Shown here: in pieces, positions 6,900-15,887 of the stretch
How the letters are laid out: the number at the start of each line of letters is the position of its first letter
Position numbering within the stretch: position 1 is the stretch's first letter
Assembly (NCBI GenBank): GCA_003169975.1
Contig: PNAA01000030.1
Span: 1-43,025, forward strand
Length of the DNA: 43,025 nt
Origin: Spartobacteria bacterium
Lineage (GTDB): Bacteria > Verrucomicrobiota > Verrucomicrobiia > Chthoniobacterales > UBA10450
Reading direction: 5' to 3'
Program-made: the position numbers and the translations under genes
The notes under the pieces: generated by a model
The model's input: the letters and a program-made list of their open reading frames with translations, nothing else
Databases searched by the model: none
Told to the model about the DNA's origin: nothing

Positions 6900-9269
6900 T
6901 CATGGCTGCTTCTCTTCACAAAGTTTCTGGAAGCGCGGATCATTGCGGAGCGGATCGAACATCGGATCGAGCCGAAGCAGCGCGGGAGTGAGCGGCGATG
7001 GCGAAGCCAATGCGCTGAAATACGGTCTCGAGAGCAGTTGCTGTAAAGCGGCGATCGCGCGGTCGGGCTCGCCCATGCCCGCTGCTACTCGCGCGAGGAT
7101 CTCGAGCAGATTGAGACCCAGCTGGGCGTCCTTCTCGATGGGATTCGCAGCAACGGCGCGTTCGACCAGAGTCAAGGCGGCGGCTTTGTCGCCGAGGCCC
7201 ATATCGGTCAGCGCGAGATCTCCCATGAGCCTGTAATTGTCCGGCTGTTCTTTGAGAAAAGATTCCTGTTCGCCGCGTGCTTGTCGCCAAGTTTCCTGGG
7301 CGGCCGAATGGTCGCCGGCGACTTCTTGCGCCCAGCCCAGCCAAAAGTGCTGTTCGGGATTGATGTAACCTAGCGTTGGATCAGGCTTGGCCCATACTTC
7401 CTTTAGTCGAGGGATGATTTGTGCAGGGCGGCGCTCCAAGATCGCTTGGTAAGTTTTTATTCTCAAGGTAAGGCGGTCAGTGGCAGTCGGCTGAAGCGGA
7501 GCGAGGAGCGCCGAAGCACGCGGAAGGTCGCCCTCGGCTTGTGCAATACTTGCCTTGTTCGCAAGAGTATCGAAGTCGTCCGGTATAATATCGAGAACCT
7601 GATCAAGCTTTCGCAGCGCTTCGGGGAAACGGCGGCGCGCGCTGTAGTTAACCGCACTCTGTGTGAGAAGAGAAACGCTGCGTGGATCGAGGCGCTCGGC
7701 TTCGGTCAAGTAAGATTGGCTTCGGTCCCACTGGCCCCGCCTTCGCGCGACATAGGCCAGCGATTCAGGAATCCGGCTGCTATTCGGCAGAAGCTGACGC
7801 GCTTGCTCAAAGTAACGCACCGCCGTGTCGTAATCCTTCAAGCATGCGTAATGGTAATTTCCCTTAGCTAGCAGCGCTTCGCCGAGATTGGGCTCAAGAG
7901 TGAGCGCGGTTTCGGCGGCCTGCCGCGCCTCTTCACGCAGGGCAGCCGTTGGTTGAAGATTCGCTGAAATGTAGCCACGCGAATCCACGATTGAAAGCAG
8001 CGCCCAACTTAGGGCGAATTTCGGATCCAACCGCACCGCTTCTTTGAGATATTTCTGTGCGGCGAGGGAGTTGGCCGCGCCAAAACCTGAGACTTTCAGT
8101 GTATAAGCCAGACCACGCAGATAGGCATCGTAAGCTTCAGGATTCTCGGTCGGTTTGGCAGCGATGACTTGCTCTTCCTGACCGGTCAGTTTCGCTTGTA
8201 ACTGATCGGCGATGGCTCTGGCCACCTCACTCTCGACCGAGAAGATGTCGGTTAGTTTGCGATCAAAAGTATCGGCCCAAAGATGCGAATCATTGACTGC
8301 TTTAATCAGCTGTACATTCACGCGCACGGCGTCGCCGCTCTTCTGCACGCTGCCTTCCACGATGTTTGCCACCCCAAGCTGCGTTGCGATCTCGCGCAGG
8401 TTTTCCGGCGCGCTCTTGTAATGCTGGGTCGAAGTGCGCGAGATCACCTTCAGATCGGCGATCTTCGATAAGCGCGTCAGGATTTCGTCCTGAATCCCGT
8501 CTGCGAAGTAGGCGTTCTCTTTATCGCTGCTCAGATTCTCGAAGGGCAAGACGGCAATCGATTTCTCCGACGCAGTGGATGTCGAAGGCGCCGGTTTTCG
8601 CAGGACGAAGACGAACGCGGCCAGGATTGCAGCCAGAAGCAGGAGGGCCGCGGCGACGCCGGACCAACGAATTCGGGTGCGGTGCTGCTTGAGCGCCCGA
8701 AACTTTTTTGGCAGCTGCGAATTCCCCACGCCGTCCCCGTAGAGATTGACCACGCCCAGACGCACGCCGTGTTTCACCTCGCATTCGCCCAGGTCGTGGA
8801 GCTGCTCCTTCCAATGTCCGTACTGCTCCAAATCTCCCGCCACGCGCTTGGAGAGCAAAATGTGCCCGCCATCGCCACAATCCATCACCCGTTGCGCCAT
8901 GTTAATGCCGGCTCCGGCGACATTGGTCCGCCCGCTAACATCCGTCACTTCGCTCACCGGCCCGCTGTGAATTCCCATTCGCACCGGGAGTTCCGGATGC
9001 GCCTTGAGCGCTTGCGCAATCTCCAGCGCGCATTGTACCGGCTCCTCCGAGCTGTCGCGAAAGACGAGTGCCATGCCATCGCCGGTTGGAAGTCTTACCA
9101 GCTGTTCGTTGGTTGACTCGCGAACCTGCGTCGTCGCCAAGACGATGTCGGTGAGCTGGCGCAACCTCTCCTTCTGCTCTTCGATCAAGAGCTTGGAATA
9201 ACCGACAACGTCGATGAACAAGACATGCCCGATCTCGAGCCGAAGATTGTTCTCAGATTCCAGCGCCAT
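6900..9269 (-). CDS. Class III adenylate/guanylate cyclase fused to TolB-like domain and TPRs
   Basis: 789 residues, ATG start preceded by GGAGGATG. Residues 10-180: class III nucleotide cyclase domain with both metal-binding Asp residues (D20 in FIDVVGYS, D64 in TGDGMALVF) and a transition-state region NVAGAGINMAQRV. A membrane segment follows near 205-225 (VAAALLLLAAILAAFVFVL). A TolB-like domain (EKSIAVLPFENLSSDKE, IVEGSVQ) comes next, then about ten TPR-like helices to the end. Predicted product is cAMP (or cGMP) made on the cytoplasmic side; the TPR half faces the other side if there is one membrane pass. Substrate cannot be told from sequence. A cyclic-nucleotide-binding protein is encoded at 39111 in this window, but no link is shown. 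Confidence 0.85.
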   Translation of the reverse strand: MALESENNLRLEIGHVLFIDVVGYSKLLIEEQKERLRQLTDIVLATTQVRESTNEQLVRLPTGDGMALVFRDSSEEPVQCALEIAQALKAHPELPVRMGIHSGPVSEVTDVSGRTNVAGAGINMAQRVMDCGDGGHILLSKRVAGDLEQYGHWKEQLHDLGECEVKHGVRLGVVNLYGDGVGNSQLPKKFRALKQHRTRIRWSGVAAALLLLAAILAAFVFVLRKPAPSTSTASEKSIAVLPFENLSSDKENAYFADGIQDEILTRLSKIADLKVISRTSTQHYKSAPENLREIATQLGVANIVEGSVQKSGDAVRVNVQLIKAVNDSHLWADTFDRKLTDIFSVESEVARAIADQLQAKLTGQEEQVIAAKPTENPEAYDAYLRGLAYTLKVSGFGAANSLAAQKYLKEAVRLDPKFALSWALLSIVDSRGYISANLQPTAALREEARQAAETALTLEPNLGEALLAKGNYHYACLKDYDTAVRYFEQARQLLPNSSRIPESLAYVARRRGQWDRSQSYLTEAERLDPRSVSLLTQSAVNYSARRRFPEALRKLDQVLDIIPDDFDTLANKASIAQAEGDLPRASALLAPLQPTATDRLTLRIKTYQAILERRPAQIIPRLKEVWAKPDPTLGYINPEQHFWLGWAQEVAGDHSAAQETWRQARGEQESFLKEQPDNYRLMGDLALTDMGLGDKAAALTLVERAVAANPIEKDAQLGLNLLEILARVAAGMGEPDRAIAALQQLLSRPYFSALASPSPLTPALLRLDPMFDPLRNDPRFQKLCEEKQP

Positions 9270-9348
9270 TCATCCTCCTGCCGGCCACCGCATAAACGAC
9301 CGCGGCCTTGTCGACGTTGCGGCGTTTTAGTTCGGCAAAAAAATTCAT
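9253..9348 (-). pseudogene. 31-codon remnant of a FFAELKRRN-type gene, overlapping both neighbours
   Basis: ATG at 9346-9348 overlaps the TGA of the gene at 9345-11180 (ATGA). The frame reads MNFFAELKRRNVDKAAVVYAV, the signature N-terminus of the TolB-like/TPR paralogues. It then runs through the ribosome-binding site of the cyclase gene and stops at TGA 9253-9255, sixteen bases inside that gene. It is clearly the stump of another paralogue. It may still be translated and could couple translation of the two neighbouring genes. Confidence 0.65.
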
Positions 9349-11180
9349 CGGCAGGTGAACGCGTCGGGGCCTTTTTCAGGTGCCGGAGAACAGAGGTCTG
9401 GCCAGCGATTTTTCTTCCAGTAGTCGACTAAGCCGATGCGTTTGGCGAAGCCCTGGAAGGCCGGGCTCTGGCGGGCCTTGCGCGACCAGCTATCGGGATA
9501 CCAAAGGAAGTTGAGATAGGCGTCGGAAAGGCCGGTCGAACTGTGCTCAAAATTGTCGAAGGAGCGCGCGGGTTCACCCAGCCTGAGCAGGATGCTCGAG
9601 ACGTATTGATCCTCCGGTCGCGCCGCGATCACCTGCAAGGCCGCGGCGTGTTGCGCCTCGCCCAGGTAGGCGCCGCGGTAGATTATTTCCCACTGCGCGG
9701 CGGTAAATGTCGTGCCGATGGCTACCATCGCTCGCGCCAGTTGTTCGGCACCGCGATCGTCGTCACCCTGCTTCGCGGAGATATGTGAAAGCGTTAGGCC
9801 GCCGAGGGGAAGGCCCAAGGCTTCGGCGCGCTTGGCCGCGCCTGTCGCCGTCGCGCTGTCGCCGGCCAGGAAGCGCAACATGGACTTGTAATACAGAGCC
9901 AGGGTATTGGCTGGGTCGCGGCCCAAGACCTGATCGATAATCACTTCCGCTTCGGTGGAACGCCCGGTCGCCGCCAGTTCGTTAACCGTCCAATAATTGG
10001 CGGTGAAATCCTCCGGTTCCAACGCCACTGCGCGGGCGGCGGGCGCAACCATCTCGACATAGCGACGACGCGAGAAAGCGATGTAGCTGAGCGCGGCGTA
10101 GGCCTCGGAGTCGTCAGGGTCGAGCGCGATGGCGCGCTGAGCGGCGGACTCGGATAGGTTTAAGTTTGTCGGCCAATCACATCCGCGCACGTACTGCGGC
10201 AGAACGGCGTGAGCGATCGCCAGCTTAGCCCAGGCACGCGCGAACTTGGGATCGAGCGTAGTGACCTTCTCCAGCTTGGCGATGGCGCGGGGAAGGTTAT
10301 CGCCCACCCGGGCGTTGACCATGGTCTGCGCTTCGACAAACAACGCATAAGCCTCGGCGTTATCGGTCGTCTTCTCGACCAGTCGTTGCTGTCCGTTTTC
10401 GCCGAGGACGACGTCTAGCTGTGTCGCGATATCGTGCGCGCAGGATTCCTGCAGATTAAAGACATCCGCGAGTTTGCCGTCGTAGGTGTTTGACCATTCC
10501 TGCACGCCGTCGGAGGTCTGCAACAGGGTCGTGGTGATGCGAAGCTGGTCGCCCTGGTTGCGCACCGAGCCTTCGAGAATGTGCGCGACGCCGAGGTCGC
10601 CGCCAATTTTTTTCAGGCTGATGTCTTTTCCTTTGTAGTAAAACGACGAAGCGCGCCCGACCACTTTCAGGTTCTTGATCCGGGCAAGCGCGTTCAGAAT
10701 TTCCTCCGCCATGCCGTCGGAGAAGGACTCCTGGTCGCGCTTGGGCGAAAGGTCAGTGAAAGGGAGCACGGCGATTGATTTACTCGGGATCGGTGTGGCC
10801 ACGGATTGACCATCGGCCGGTTTGCTGTCGTCACGATGGATGACGAGCTGATTGGCCAGCAATAAGACAACCGCCATGGCCAGGATCGCGATCATCCAGC
10901 GATCGAGTTTCCGGCCGGTCTGACGGGTGATAGACTCGTTAGGCTGGATCTCACTCTCACGCTGCAGACCTTGCGGCGTCCATTCGTAGAACCAGGAGAA
11001 GAGCATCGCGAAGGGAAACCCGATGATCGCCGCGACCACGATCCAGCGCACCACCCACTCGGCAATATGAAAGAAGGGAAAGACCTGGGTCGCCACCTGC
11101 ACCAGCAGCCACGCGCTCGCGGCATAGAAGGCGGCGGCACGCAGGACGTTGCGGCGTTTCAGTTCGGCGAAAAAGCTCAC
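9345..11180 (-). CDS. Membrane-anchored TolB-like domain protein with TPR repeats
   Basis: 611 residues, ATG start. N-terminal FFAELKRRNVLRAAAFY module with two membrane segments (about 17-37 and 43-63), then a third (about 95-112, MIAILAMAVVLLLANQLV). The TolB-like domain has SKSIAVLPFTDLSPKRD, GMAEEILNALARI, GVAHILEGSVRN and EWSNTYDGKLADVF. TPR-like helices from about residue 265 include LAIAHAVLPQYV and AYAALSYIAFSRRRYVEM. Function unknown beyond the family; a sensor or scaffold at the inner membrane is a guess. Start lies 4 bases after the stop of the gene at 11185, so they are probably one operon. TCGTTAGGC at 10936 encodes Pro-Asn-Glu between the second and third membrane segments. Confidence 0.8.
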   Translation of the reverse strand: MSFFAELKRRNVLRAAAFYAASAWLLVQVATQVFPFFHIAEWVVRWIVVAAIIGFPFAMLFSWFYEWTPQGLQRESEIQPNESITRQTGRKLDRWMIAILAMAVVLLLANQLVIHRDDSKPADGQSVATPIPSKSIAVLPFTDLSPKRDQESFSDGMAEEILNALARIKNLKVVGRASSFYYKGKDISLKKIGGDLGVAHILEGSVRNQGDQLRITTTLLQTSDGVQEWSNTYDGKLADVFNLQESCAHDIATQLDVVLGENGQQRLVEKTTDNAEAYALFVEAQTMVNARVGDNLPRAIAKLEKVTTLDPKFARAWAKLAIAHAVLPQYVRGCDWPTNLNLSESAAQRAIALDPDDSEAYAALSYIAFSRRRYVEMVAPAARAVALEPEDFTANYWTVNELAATGRSTEAEVIIDQVLGRDPANTLALYYKSMLRFLAGDSATATGAAKRAEALGLPLGGLTLSHISAKQGDDDRGAEQLARAMVAIGTTFTAAQWEIIYRGAYLGEAQHAAALQVIAARPEDQYVSSILLRLGEPARSFDNFEHSSTGLSDAYLNFLWYPDSWSRKARQSPAFQGFAKRIGLVDYWKKNRWPDLCSPAPEKGPDAFTCR

Positions 11181-11184
11181 GTTC

Positions 11185-12936
11185 TTAATCCGAGAACCGC
11201 ATCTTCTTCACCAGCGCCGCGAAACGCGGATCATCGTGCAGGCTGGCGAGCGTCGGGTCGGAGCGCAGGCGCGGCATGCCGGAATCGTGCTGGTCGTAGG
11301 CGCGATCGAGCCATTCGAAGGCGTGGTCCTTCTCACCACGCCAGGCGTAGACCGCGGCGATCTGAAAGGCCGACCCGGCCGTGTATTTCGTCTTGAGCGC
11401 TTCCAGCGCTTGGTCCGATTCCAGCGCGTGGCCCAGGGTGTATTCGACCATCGCAGTCCCGGTCAATCGGAAGGCCTCGTCCGTGGCGCGGAAATGGGTG
11501 AGCGCGCTTTCGATCTTGCCCTCCTTCAAGTCGAGATAGCCTTCAAGGTAGTTGGGCCATCTCGCTCCGGCATTGATGTCGAGGGCATGCTGCCAGGCCA
11601 AACGCGCCTCGGAGTTCTGGCCGGAGGCAAAAAGTAGCAGGCCGAGGTTTTGCCAGATATCTACGGACAACGGATCAATCACCGTCGCCTTGCGCGCCAT
11701 GGCGATCGCTTCAGTCTGACGTCCGTTGAAGAACAAACTCTGGGAGTAGGAAGACAACAACTCGGCATTGTTAGGATCCAGTTCCAGGGCTCGTTTGAAA
11801 TCAGCGTCGGCACCCTGCCAGTCCCAGGCGCGAGTCGAGCGAAGGTATCCGCGACGGCTGTAGGCCCAGGCCAGGTCGGGGGCGAGCGTGATGGCCTGTT
11901 CGATCGTGGCAAACGCCTGCTTGATTTCTTCGGCGCGCTGCGCCTGGCTGCTGGCGACTTCAGCACCCCGGGCTTGGGCGATCGCGAGCGCTACGTAGGC
12001 ATTGGCGTAGTTTGGATCGAGCGCGAGCGCTTTCTGGAATTCCGCCGCCGCGAGTTGGCTCGTCTGCAGGCGGTCTTGCCGGAAGATATCCACCCCGAGC
12101 AGGTAGTGTTCGTAGGCTTCAGGGTTGCTGGTCCGCTGCGTTTTCAGCAACTCCTGGGTGGGCAACAGCTTCACCTTGAGCGCGGCCACGACGTCACCCG
12201 CGATCTCGTCCTGCACCTTGAAGACGTCTGTCATCTGGCGGTCATAGGTTTGCGACCAGAGATGCGAGCTATCGGAAGCGCGGACCAGCTGCGCGGTGAT
12301 GCGCAAGGTATTGGCGGATTTGCGCACGCTGCCTTCGAGCACATTGGCCACGTTCAGCGCCTTGGCGATCGTCGCGACATCGACCTCCTTGCCCTTGAAC
12401 GAAAACGACGAGGTGCGTGCGATCACGCGCAACTGCGGAATCTGCGCCAACTGGTTGAGCAGTTCTTCAGACAGGCCATCGGAGAAGTAATCCTGCTCCT
12501 TGTCCGAACTCATGTTCACGAACGGCAGGACCGCGATAGAGTCGGCGCTGGCCGCGGATGACGATTCGTTAGGCGCGACGGCTCGGCGACGCGCGAGCGC
12601 GAACTTGTCGACTGCAAAATATCCCAGCGCGAGCACGAGCACGGCGATGATCGTGCGATTCATGCGCCGCGCGGTTTGCGGCGCGATCGATTCCTCGGGC
12701 TTCACATCCTCGTCGCGCTTCAAGCCTTGGGGCGTCAGCTCGAAGACCCAACTGAAAATCAGCGCCGGGATGAACCCTATGGCGAGCAGGATGACGATGC
12801 TGCGCGGCAGCCACTCGGGCGCGCCGAACATCGGCAGCACCGTCCCCGCCACTTGCACGAGCAGCCACGCGCCGACGAGATACAGACCAGCCATGCGGAC
12901 GACATTGCGCCGTTTCAGTTCAGCGAAGAAACTCAT
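11185..12936 (-). CDS. Membrane-anchored TolB-like domain protein with TPR repeats
   Basis: 583 residues, ATG start. FFAELKRRNVVRMAGLYLVGAW module with two membrane segments, a third near 95-112, then ADSIAVLPFVNMSSDKEQD, GLSEELLNQLAQI, NVANVLEGSVRK, HLWSQTYDRQMTDVF and VQDEIAGDV of the TolB-like domain. TPRs follow (AYVALAIAQARGAEV, NLGLLLFASGQNSEARL). The first 90 residues are very close to those of the gene at 12962-14815, including the segment TPQGLKRDED, so these two arose by a fairly recent duplication. No enzymatic motif is seen. Confidence 0.8.
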   Translation of the reverse strand: MSFFAELKRRNVVRMAGLYLVGAWLLVQVAGTVLPMFGAPEWLPRSIVILLAIGFIPALIFSWVFELTPQGLKRDEDVKPEESIAPQTARRMNRTIIAVLVLALGYFAVDKFALARRRAVAPNESSSAASADSIAVLPFVNMSSDKEQDYFSDGLSEELLNQLAQIPQLRVIARTSSFSFKGKEVDVATIAKALNVANVLEGSVRKSANTLRITAQLVRASDSSHLWSQTYDRQMTDVFKVQDEIAGDVVAALKVKLLPTQELLKTQRTSNPEAYEHYLLGVDIFRQDRLQTSQLAAAEFQKALALDPNYANAYVALAIAQARGAEVASSQAQRAEEIKQAFATIEQAITLAPDLAWAYSRRGYLRSTRAWDWQGADADFKRALELDPNNAELLSSYSQSLFFNGRQTEAIAMARKATVIDPLSVDIWQNLGLLLFASGQNSEARLAWQHALDINAGARWPNYLEGYLDLKEGKIESALTHFRATDEAFRLTGTAMVEYTLGHALESDQALEALKTKYTAGSAFQIAAVYAWRGEKDHAFEWLDRAYDQHDSGMPRLRSDPTLASLHDDPRFAALVKKMRFSD

Positions 12937-12961
12937 GCGTTGGCCTTGCCGTCCGGAGTAG

Positions 12962-14815
12962 TCATTTCAATTGGTCGTCGGCCAGGCCCATCGTGCGCAC
13001 AAACGGATCCCAGCGCGGGTCCCCTCGGAGGTTCGCGAGAAGCGGATCGATCAGCAAGGAGTCCAGGCCCGGATCGCGCTGCCGGCGCGCGCGCTCCAGC
13101 CACTCGAACGCCCGGTCCTTCTCCCCACGATACGCGTGGATTTCCGCGATCTGGTAGGCGGCTGTACCGGCGGAGCGTTCGACTAAGCGGGCGAGCGCGG
13201 CATCTGCTTCGGGGATCCGTTTCTGACTCCAACGAGCCATGGCCACGACAGTGAGCCGCCCCCACTCGGCCGCCTCGTCGTGCGCCGCGACCACGGCTTC
13301 CTCAAATTTGCCCTGGAGGAGAAAAGAGACACCGAGACCTGCATGCGCCCAGGGCGCCGCGGGATTCAATTCCACGAGGTGGGGATACTCCGCTTGCGCT
13401 TCGGCAAACTGTCCCGTCAAGGCGAGGTTAAAGGCCAGGAACGAGCGGGCCAGTGAGTTGATCGGATCCAACGCGACCGCCTCGCGATAGAGCGCGATCC
13501 CCCGCGCCGTGTCCCCCTTCGCCAGGGCAAGGGTTCCCGCGTCGGTCAGGAGCGCCGGGTCCGCGGGAGCGAGAGCGAGCGCGTTCCGCAGCGTCTCGTC
13601 TGCTCCCTTCCAGTCAAAATCGAAATTGAGCTGGAGGTCCGCGCGGACGCGCAAAGCCTCCGGCAGGTTCGGCTCGAGGGCGAGGGCTCGCGCCGTTGCC
13701 TCCCGCGCGCTGGCCAGGTGGGCATCGAAGCCCGCCCGTCCCGCCTCCGTCGAAAAATTGCAGAACCACAGATGCGCCTGAGCCAGGCCAGCCCAGGCGA
13801 GTGCGAATGAGGGATCGATCTCCACCGCGCGTTGATACTCTGCCAGAGCCTCGCCCGCGCTTTCTTCCGAGTGCCGATTGGCATAGAAACGGCCCTGCAG
13901 ATAACGCTGGTGGGCCTCCACATTTTTCGTCCCGCCTTTCTCCGCCGCCTGCACCTGCGCTTCGATCGCCGCCTTGGCCGCTGGATCCACGGCGCCACCT
14001 GTGAGCTGACCGCGCAATTGCCCTACTATGGTCTGGGCGAGCTCGGTTTGGACGGCGAACACGTCCTTCAAATTACGCGTGTAATTTTCCGACCAAATTT
14101 CCTCCCCCGTGTCGGCCTGGGTGAGTCGGGCGGCGATGCGCACCATGTCGCCGGCCTTGCGCACACTTCCCTCGACGAGGCGCGACACCCCGAGTTTCTG
14201 CCCGATCTCCTGCGCGGTCGCATTCTTGCCTTTGAAGGAAAACGCCGAGGTCCGCGCTGCAACATGCAATCCGGGAATTTTCTGCAACACAGTCAGCAGC
14301 TCCTCACTGATGCCGTCGGAAAAATACTCGCTTCCCTTGTCGTCGCTGAGATTGGCGAACGGCAGCACGGCGACCGACTTGGCGCTGACCGCAGGCTTGG
14401 ATTCTATTGCTGGCCGTGCCGCGACCGATTTTTCCGTTGCCGCGACGAGCGCCACCTCACGCCGCGGCGTCAGGACAAATTTGTCGAAACAAAAGTAAGC
14501 CAGCGAGAGCACCAGCACGACAATGATCATGCGATCCATGCGGCGCGCGGTCTGCGGCGCGATCGATTCCTCCGGCCTAACGTCCTCGTCGCGCTTCAAG
14601 CCTTGCGGCGTCAGCTCGAAGACCCAACTGAAGATCAGGGCAGGAAGAAATCCGATTGCGAGCAAAACGACGATGCTGCGCGGCAGCCAATCGGGCGCGC
14701 CGAACATCGGCAGCAGCGTCCCCGCCACCTGCACCAGCAGCCACGCGCCGACCAGGTAGAGCCCGGCCATGCGGATGACATTGCGGCGTTTGAGTTCGGT
14801 GAGAAATCCGTTCAC
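12962..14815 (-). CDS. Membrane-anchored TolB-like domain protein with TPR repeats
   Basis: 617 residues from GTG 14813-14815, which overlaps the TGA of the EamA gene (GTGA) and yields VNGFLTELKRRNVIRMAG, matching the paralogue starts. The open frame continues much further upstream, but that part is antisense to EamA and has no family similarity, so I rejected it. Domains: two membrane segments, a third near 95-112, TolB-like domain (AKSVAVLPFANLSDDKG, GISEELLTVLQKI, GVSRLVEGSVRK, EEIWSENYTRNLKDVF), then TPRs. The TPR segment is richer in Ala than in the paralogues. GCCTAACGT at 14575 encodes Val-Arg. Coupled to the EamA gene by the overlap; the functional meaning is unclear. Confidence 0.8.
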   Translation of the reverse strand: MNGFLTELKRRNVIRMAGLYLVGAWLLVQVAGTLLPMFGAPDWLPRSIVVLLAIGFLPALIFSWVFELTPQGLKRDEDVRPEESIAPQTARRMDRMIIVVLVLSLAYFCFDKFVLTPRREVALVAATEKSVAARPAIESKPAVSAKSVAVLPFANLSDDKGSEYFSDGISEELLTVLQKIPGLHVAARTSAFSFKGKNATAQEIGQKLGVSRLVEGSVRKAGDMVRIAARLTQADTGEEIWSENYTRNLKDVFAVQTELAQTIVGQLRGQLTGGAVDPAAKAAIEAQVQAAEKGGTKNVEAHQRYLQGRFYANRHSEESAGEALAEYQRAVEIDPSFALAWAGLAQAHLWFCNFSTEAGRAGFDAHLASAREATARALALEPNLPEALRVRADLQLNFDFDWKGADETLRNALALAPADPALLTDAGTLALAKGDTARGIALYREAVALDPINSLARSFLAFNLALTGQFAEAQAEYPHLVELNPAAPWAHAGLGVSFLLQGKFEEAVVAAHDEAAEWGRLTVVAMARWSQKRIPEADAALARLVERSAGTAAYQIAEIHAYRGEKDRAFEWLERARRQRDPGLDSLLIDPLLANLRGDPRWDPFVRTMGLADDQLK

Positions 14816-15816
14816 GATTTTGGCGAGCCCAACGTTCCACGGGAAACGGACCCGGGCGCGTCCAATTCGCCCTGCACGCGCTGCACCATCGCCACCGCTC
14901 CCATCAAGACGAGCGCCGCGATGACTTGATGCGGACGCAGCGCCCCATGGAAGAATCCCCACGTGATGCAGACCGCGGCGAGGGTTTGCATCATTTCGAA
15001 GTATCCTGCGGTCGAGGCTTTCGTTAGGCGAAGTCCCTCGAAGTAGATCAGGAGCGGGATGCCACCCGAGATGCTCGCGAGCAGAATGAGCGCGCCGATC
15101 GCCTTCGTGGGATGCGCCTGCGCCGCCGCCGGCCAGAGCGCCACGCCATGCAGTTTCCCGGCGACGAGCAGAATCAAAGTCATGCAAACCAATCCGACCA
15201 CGATGCGCAGACTCGAAGCCAGCCGGAGCGACATCCCCGTCATCACGCCGCGGCCCGCGACGGTGGAGAGTCCCCAGAAAAGCGCGCAGATGAGCGCGAA
15301 GCCGACGCCGCGATTCAGACCCGCCTGCTCAAACGACACGCCACTCAATTCTAAATAATCGACGAAAAGCGGATGATCGAAGGAAAGAAAGCCACCCGCG
15401 ACGACGGCGATGCCGGCGAAAAGATAGAAGCGCGGCGTGAGTCGATCGCCAAAGAGCAGGTAAGCGCCAATGGTCGAGATGACCGGCTGAACGTTGAGAA
15501 TCACGTTCACCACCGAGGGGTTCTCGTTTTTCAGCGCGAGGGTGAAGAAAATTGTGCCCACCGCCGAACCCGCGAACCCGGAAAAAATCAGGTAGCCCCA
15601 GGTGCGCGGATTGATCTTCGGGATTTCGGCCAGCCTAACGATGAGGAGAGGAAGGAACATGAGCAGAATGAGGACGTGCTCCCAAAAAACGATGACCTCG
15701 GCGTCGAACAGATCGTTCAACGGGATGCGCCATGCGCTCTCGGTCCCCCAAAGCGCCGCACCCAGCGCCACCAGCCATGGGCCATACCGCACTTCGCTCG
15801 CTTTCCGCGTCGTCAT
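14812..15816 (-). CDS. EamA/DMT-family transporter
   Basis: 334 residues from ATG 15814-15816 (MTTRKASEVRYGPWL); an upstream in-frame start would add 30 residues without family character. Ten hydrophobic segments are readable, in two EamA halves: YGPWLVALGAALWGTESAW at the start of the first, VGFALICALFWGLSTVAGRG at the start of the second. Such proteins are drug/metabolite-superfamily carriers of the inner membrane, often exporting amino acids or small metabolites; the substrate cannot be told. Divergent from the methyltransferase-like gene, with about 70 bases between starts. Two nonamers lie inside it (15021 as Leu-Thr, 15633 as Val-Arg), showing different reading frames of the same DNA word within one gene. 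Confidence 0.85.
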   Translation of the reverse strand: MTTRKASEVRYGPWLVALGAALWGTESAWRIPLNDLFDAEVIVFWEHVLILLMFLPLLIVRLAEIPKINPRTWGYLIFSGFAGSAVGTIFFTLALKNENPSVVNVILNVQPVISTIGAYLLFGDRLTPRFYLFAGIAVVAGGFLSFDHPLFVDYLELSGVSFEQAGLNRGVGFALICALFWGLSTVAGRGVMTGMSLRLASSLRIVVGLVCMTLILLVAGKLHGVALWPAAAQAHPTKAIGALILLASISGGIPLLIYFEGLRLTKASTAGYFEMMQTLAAVCITWGFFHGALRPHQVIAALVLMGAVAMVQRVQGELDAPGSVSRGTLGSPKS

Positions 15817-15887
15817 GACGAAGGGTGTATCGTTCGCCCGGCAGCACGTCAACGATGGCGCGGCGCCCGCAAATCCCGAACCACCAA

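Noticed and set aside
14816-15187. N-terminal extension of the TPR gene at 12962 up to 15187
   Set aside because: The extension is antisense-like within the EamA gene and lacks similarity, while GTG 14815 gives the family start and a GTGA overlap.
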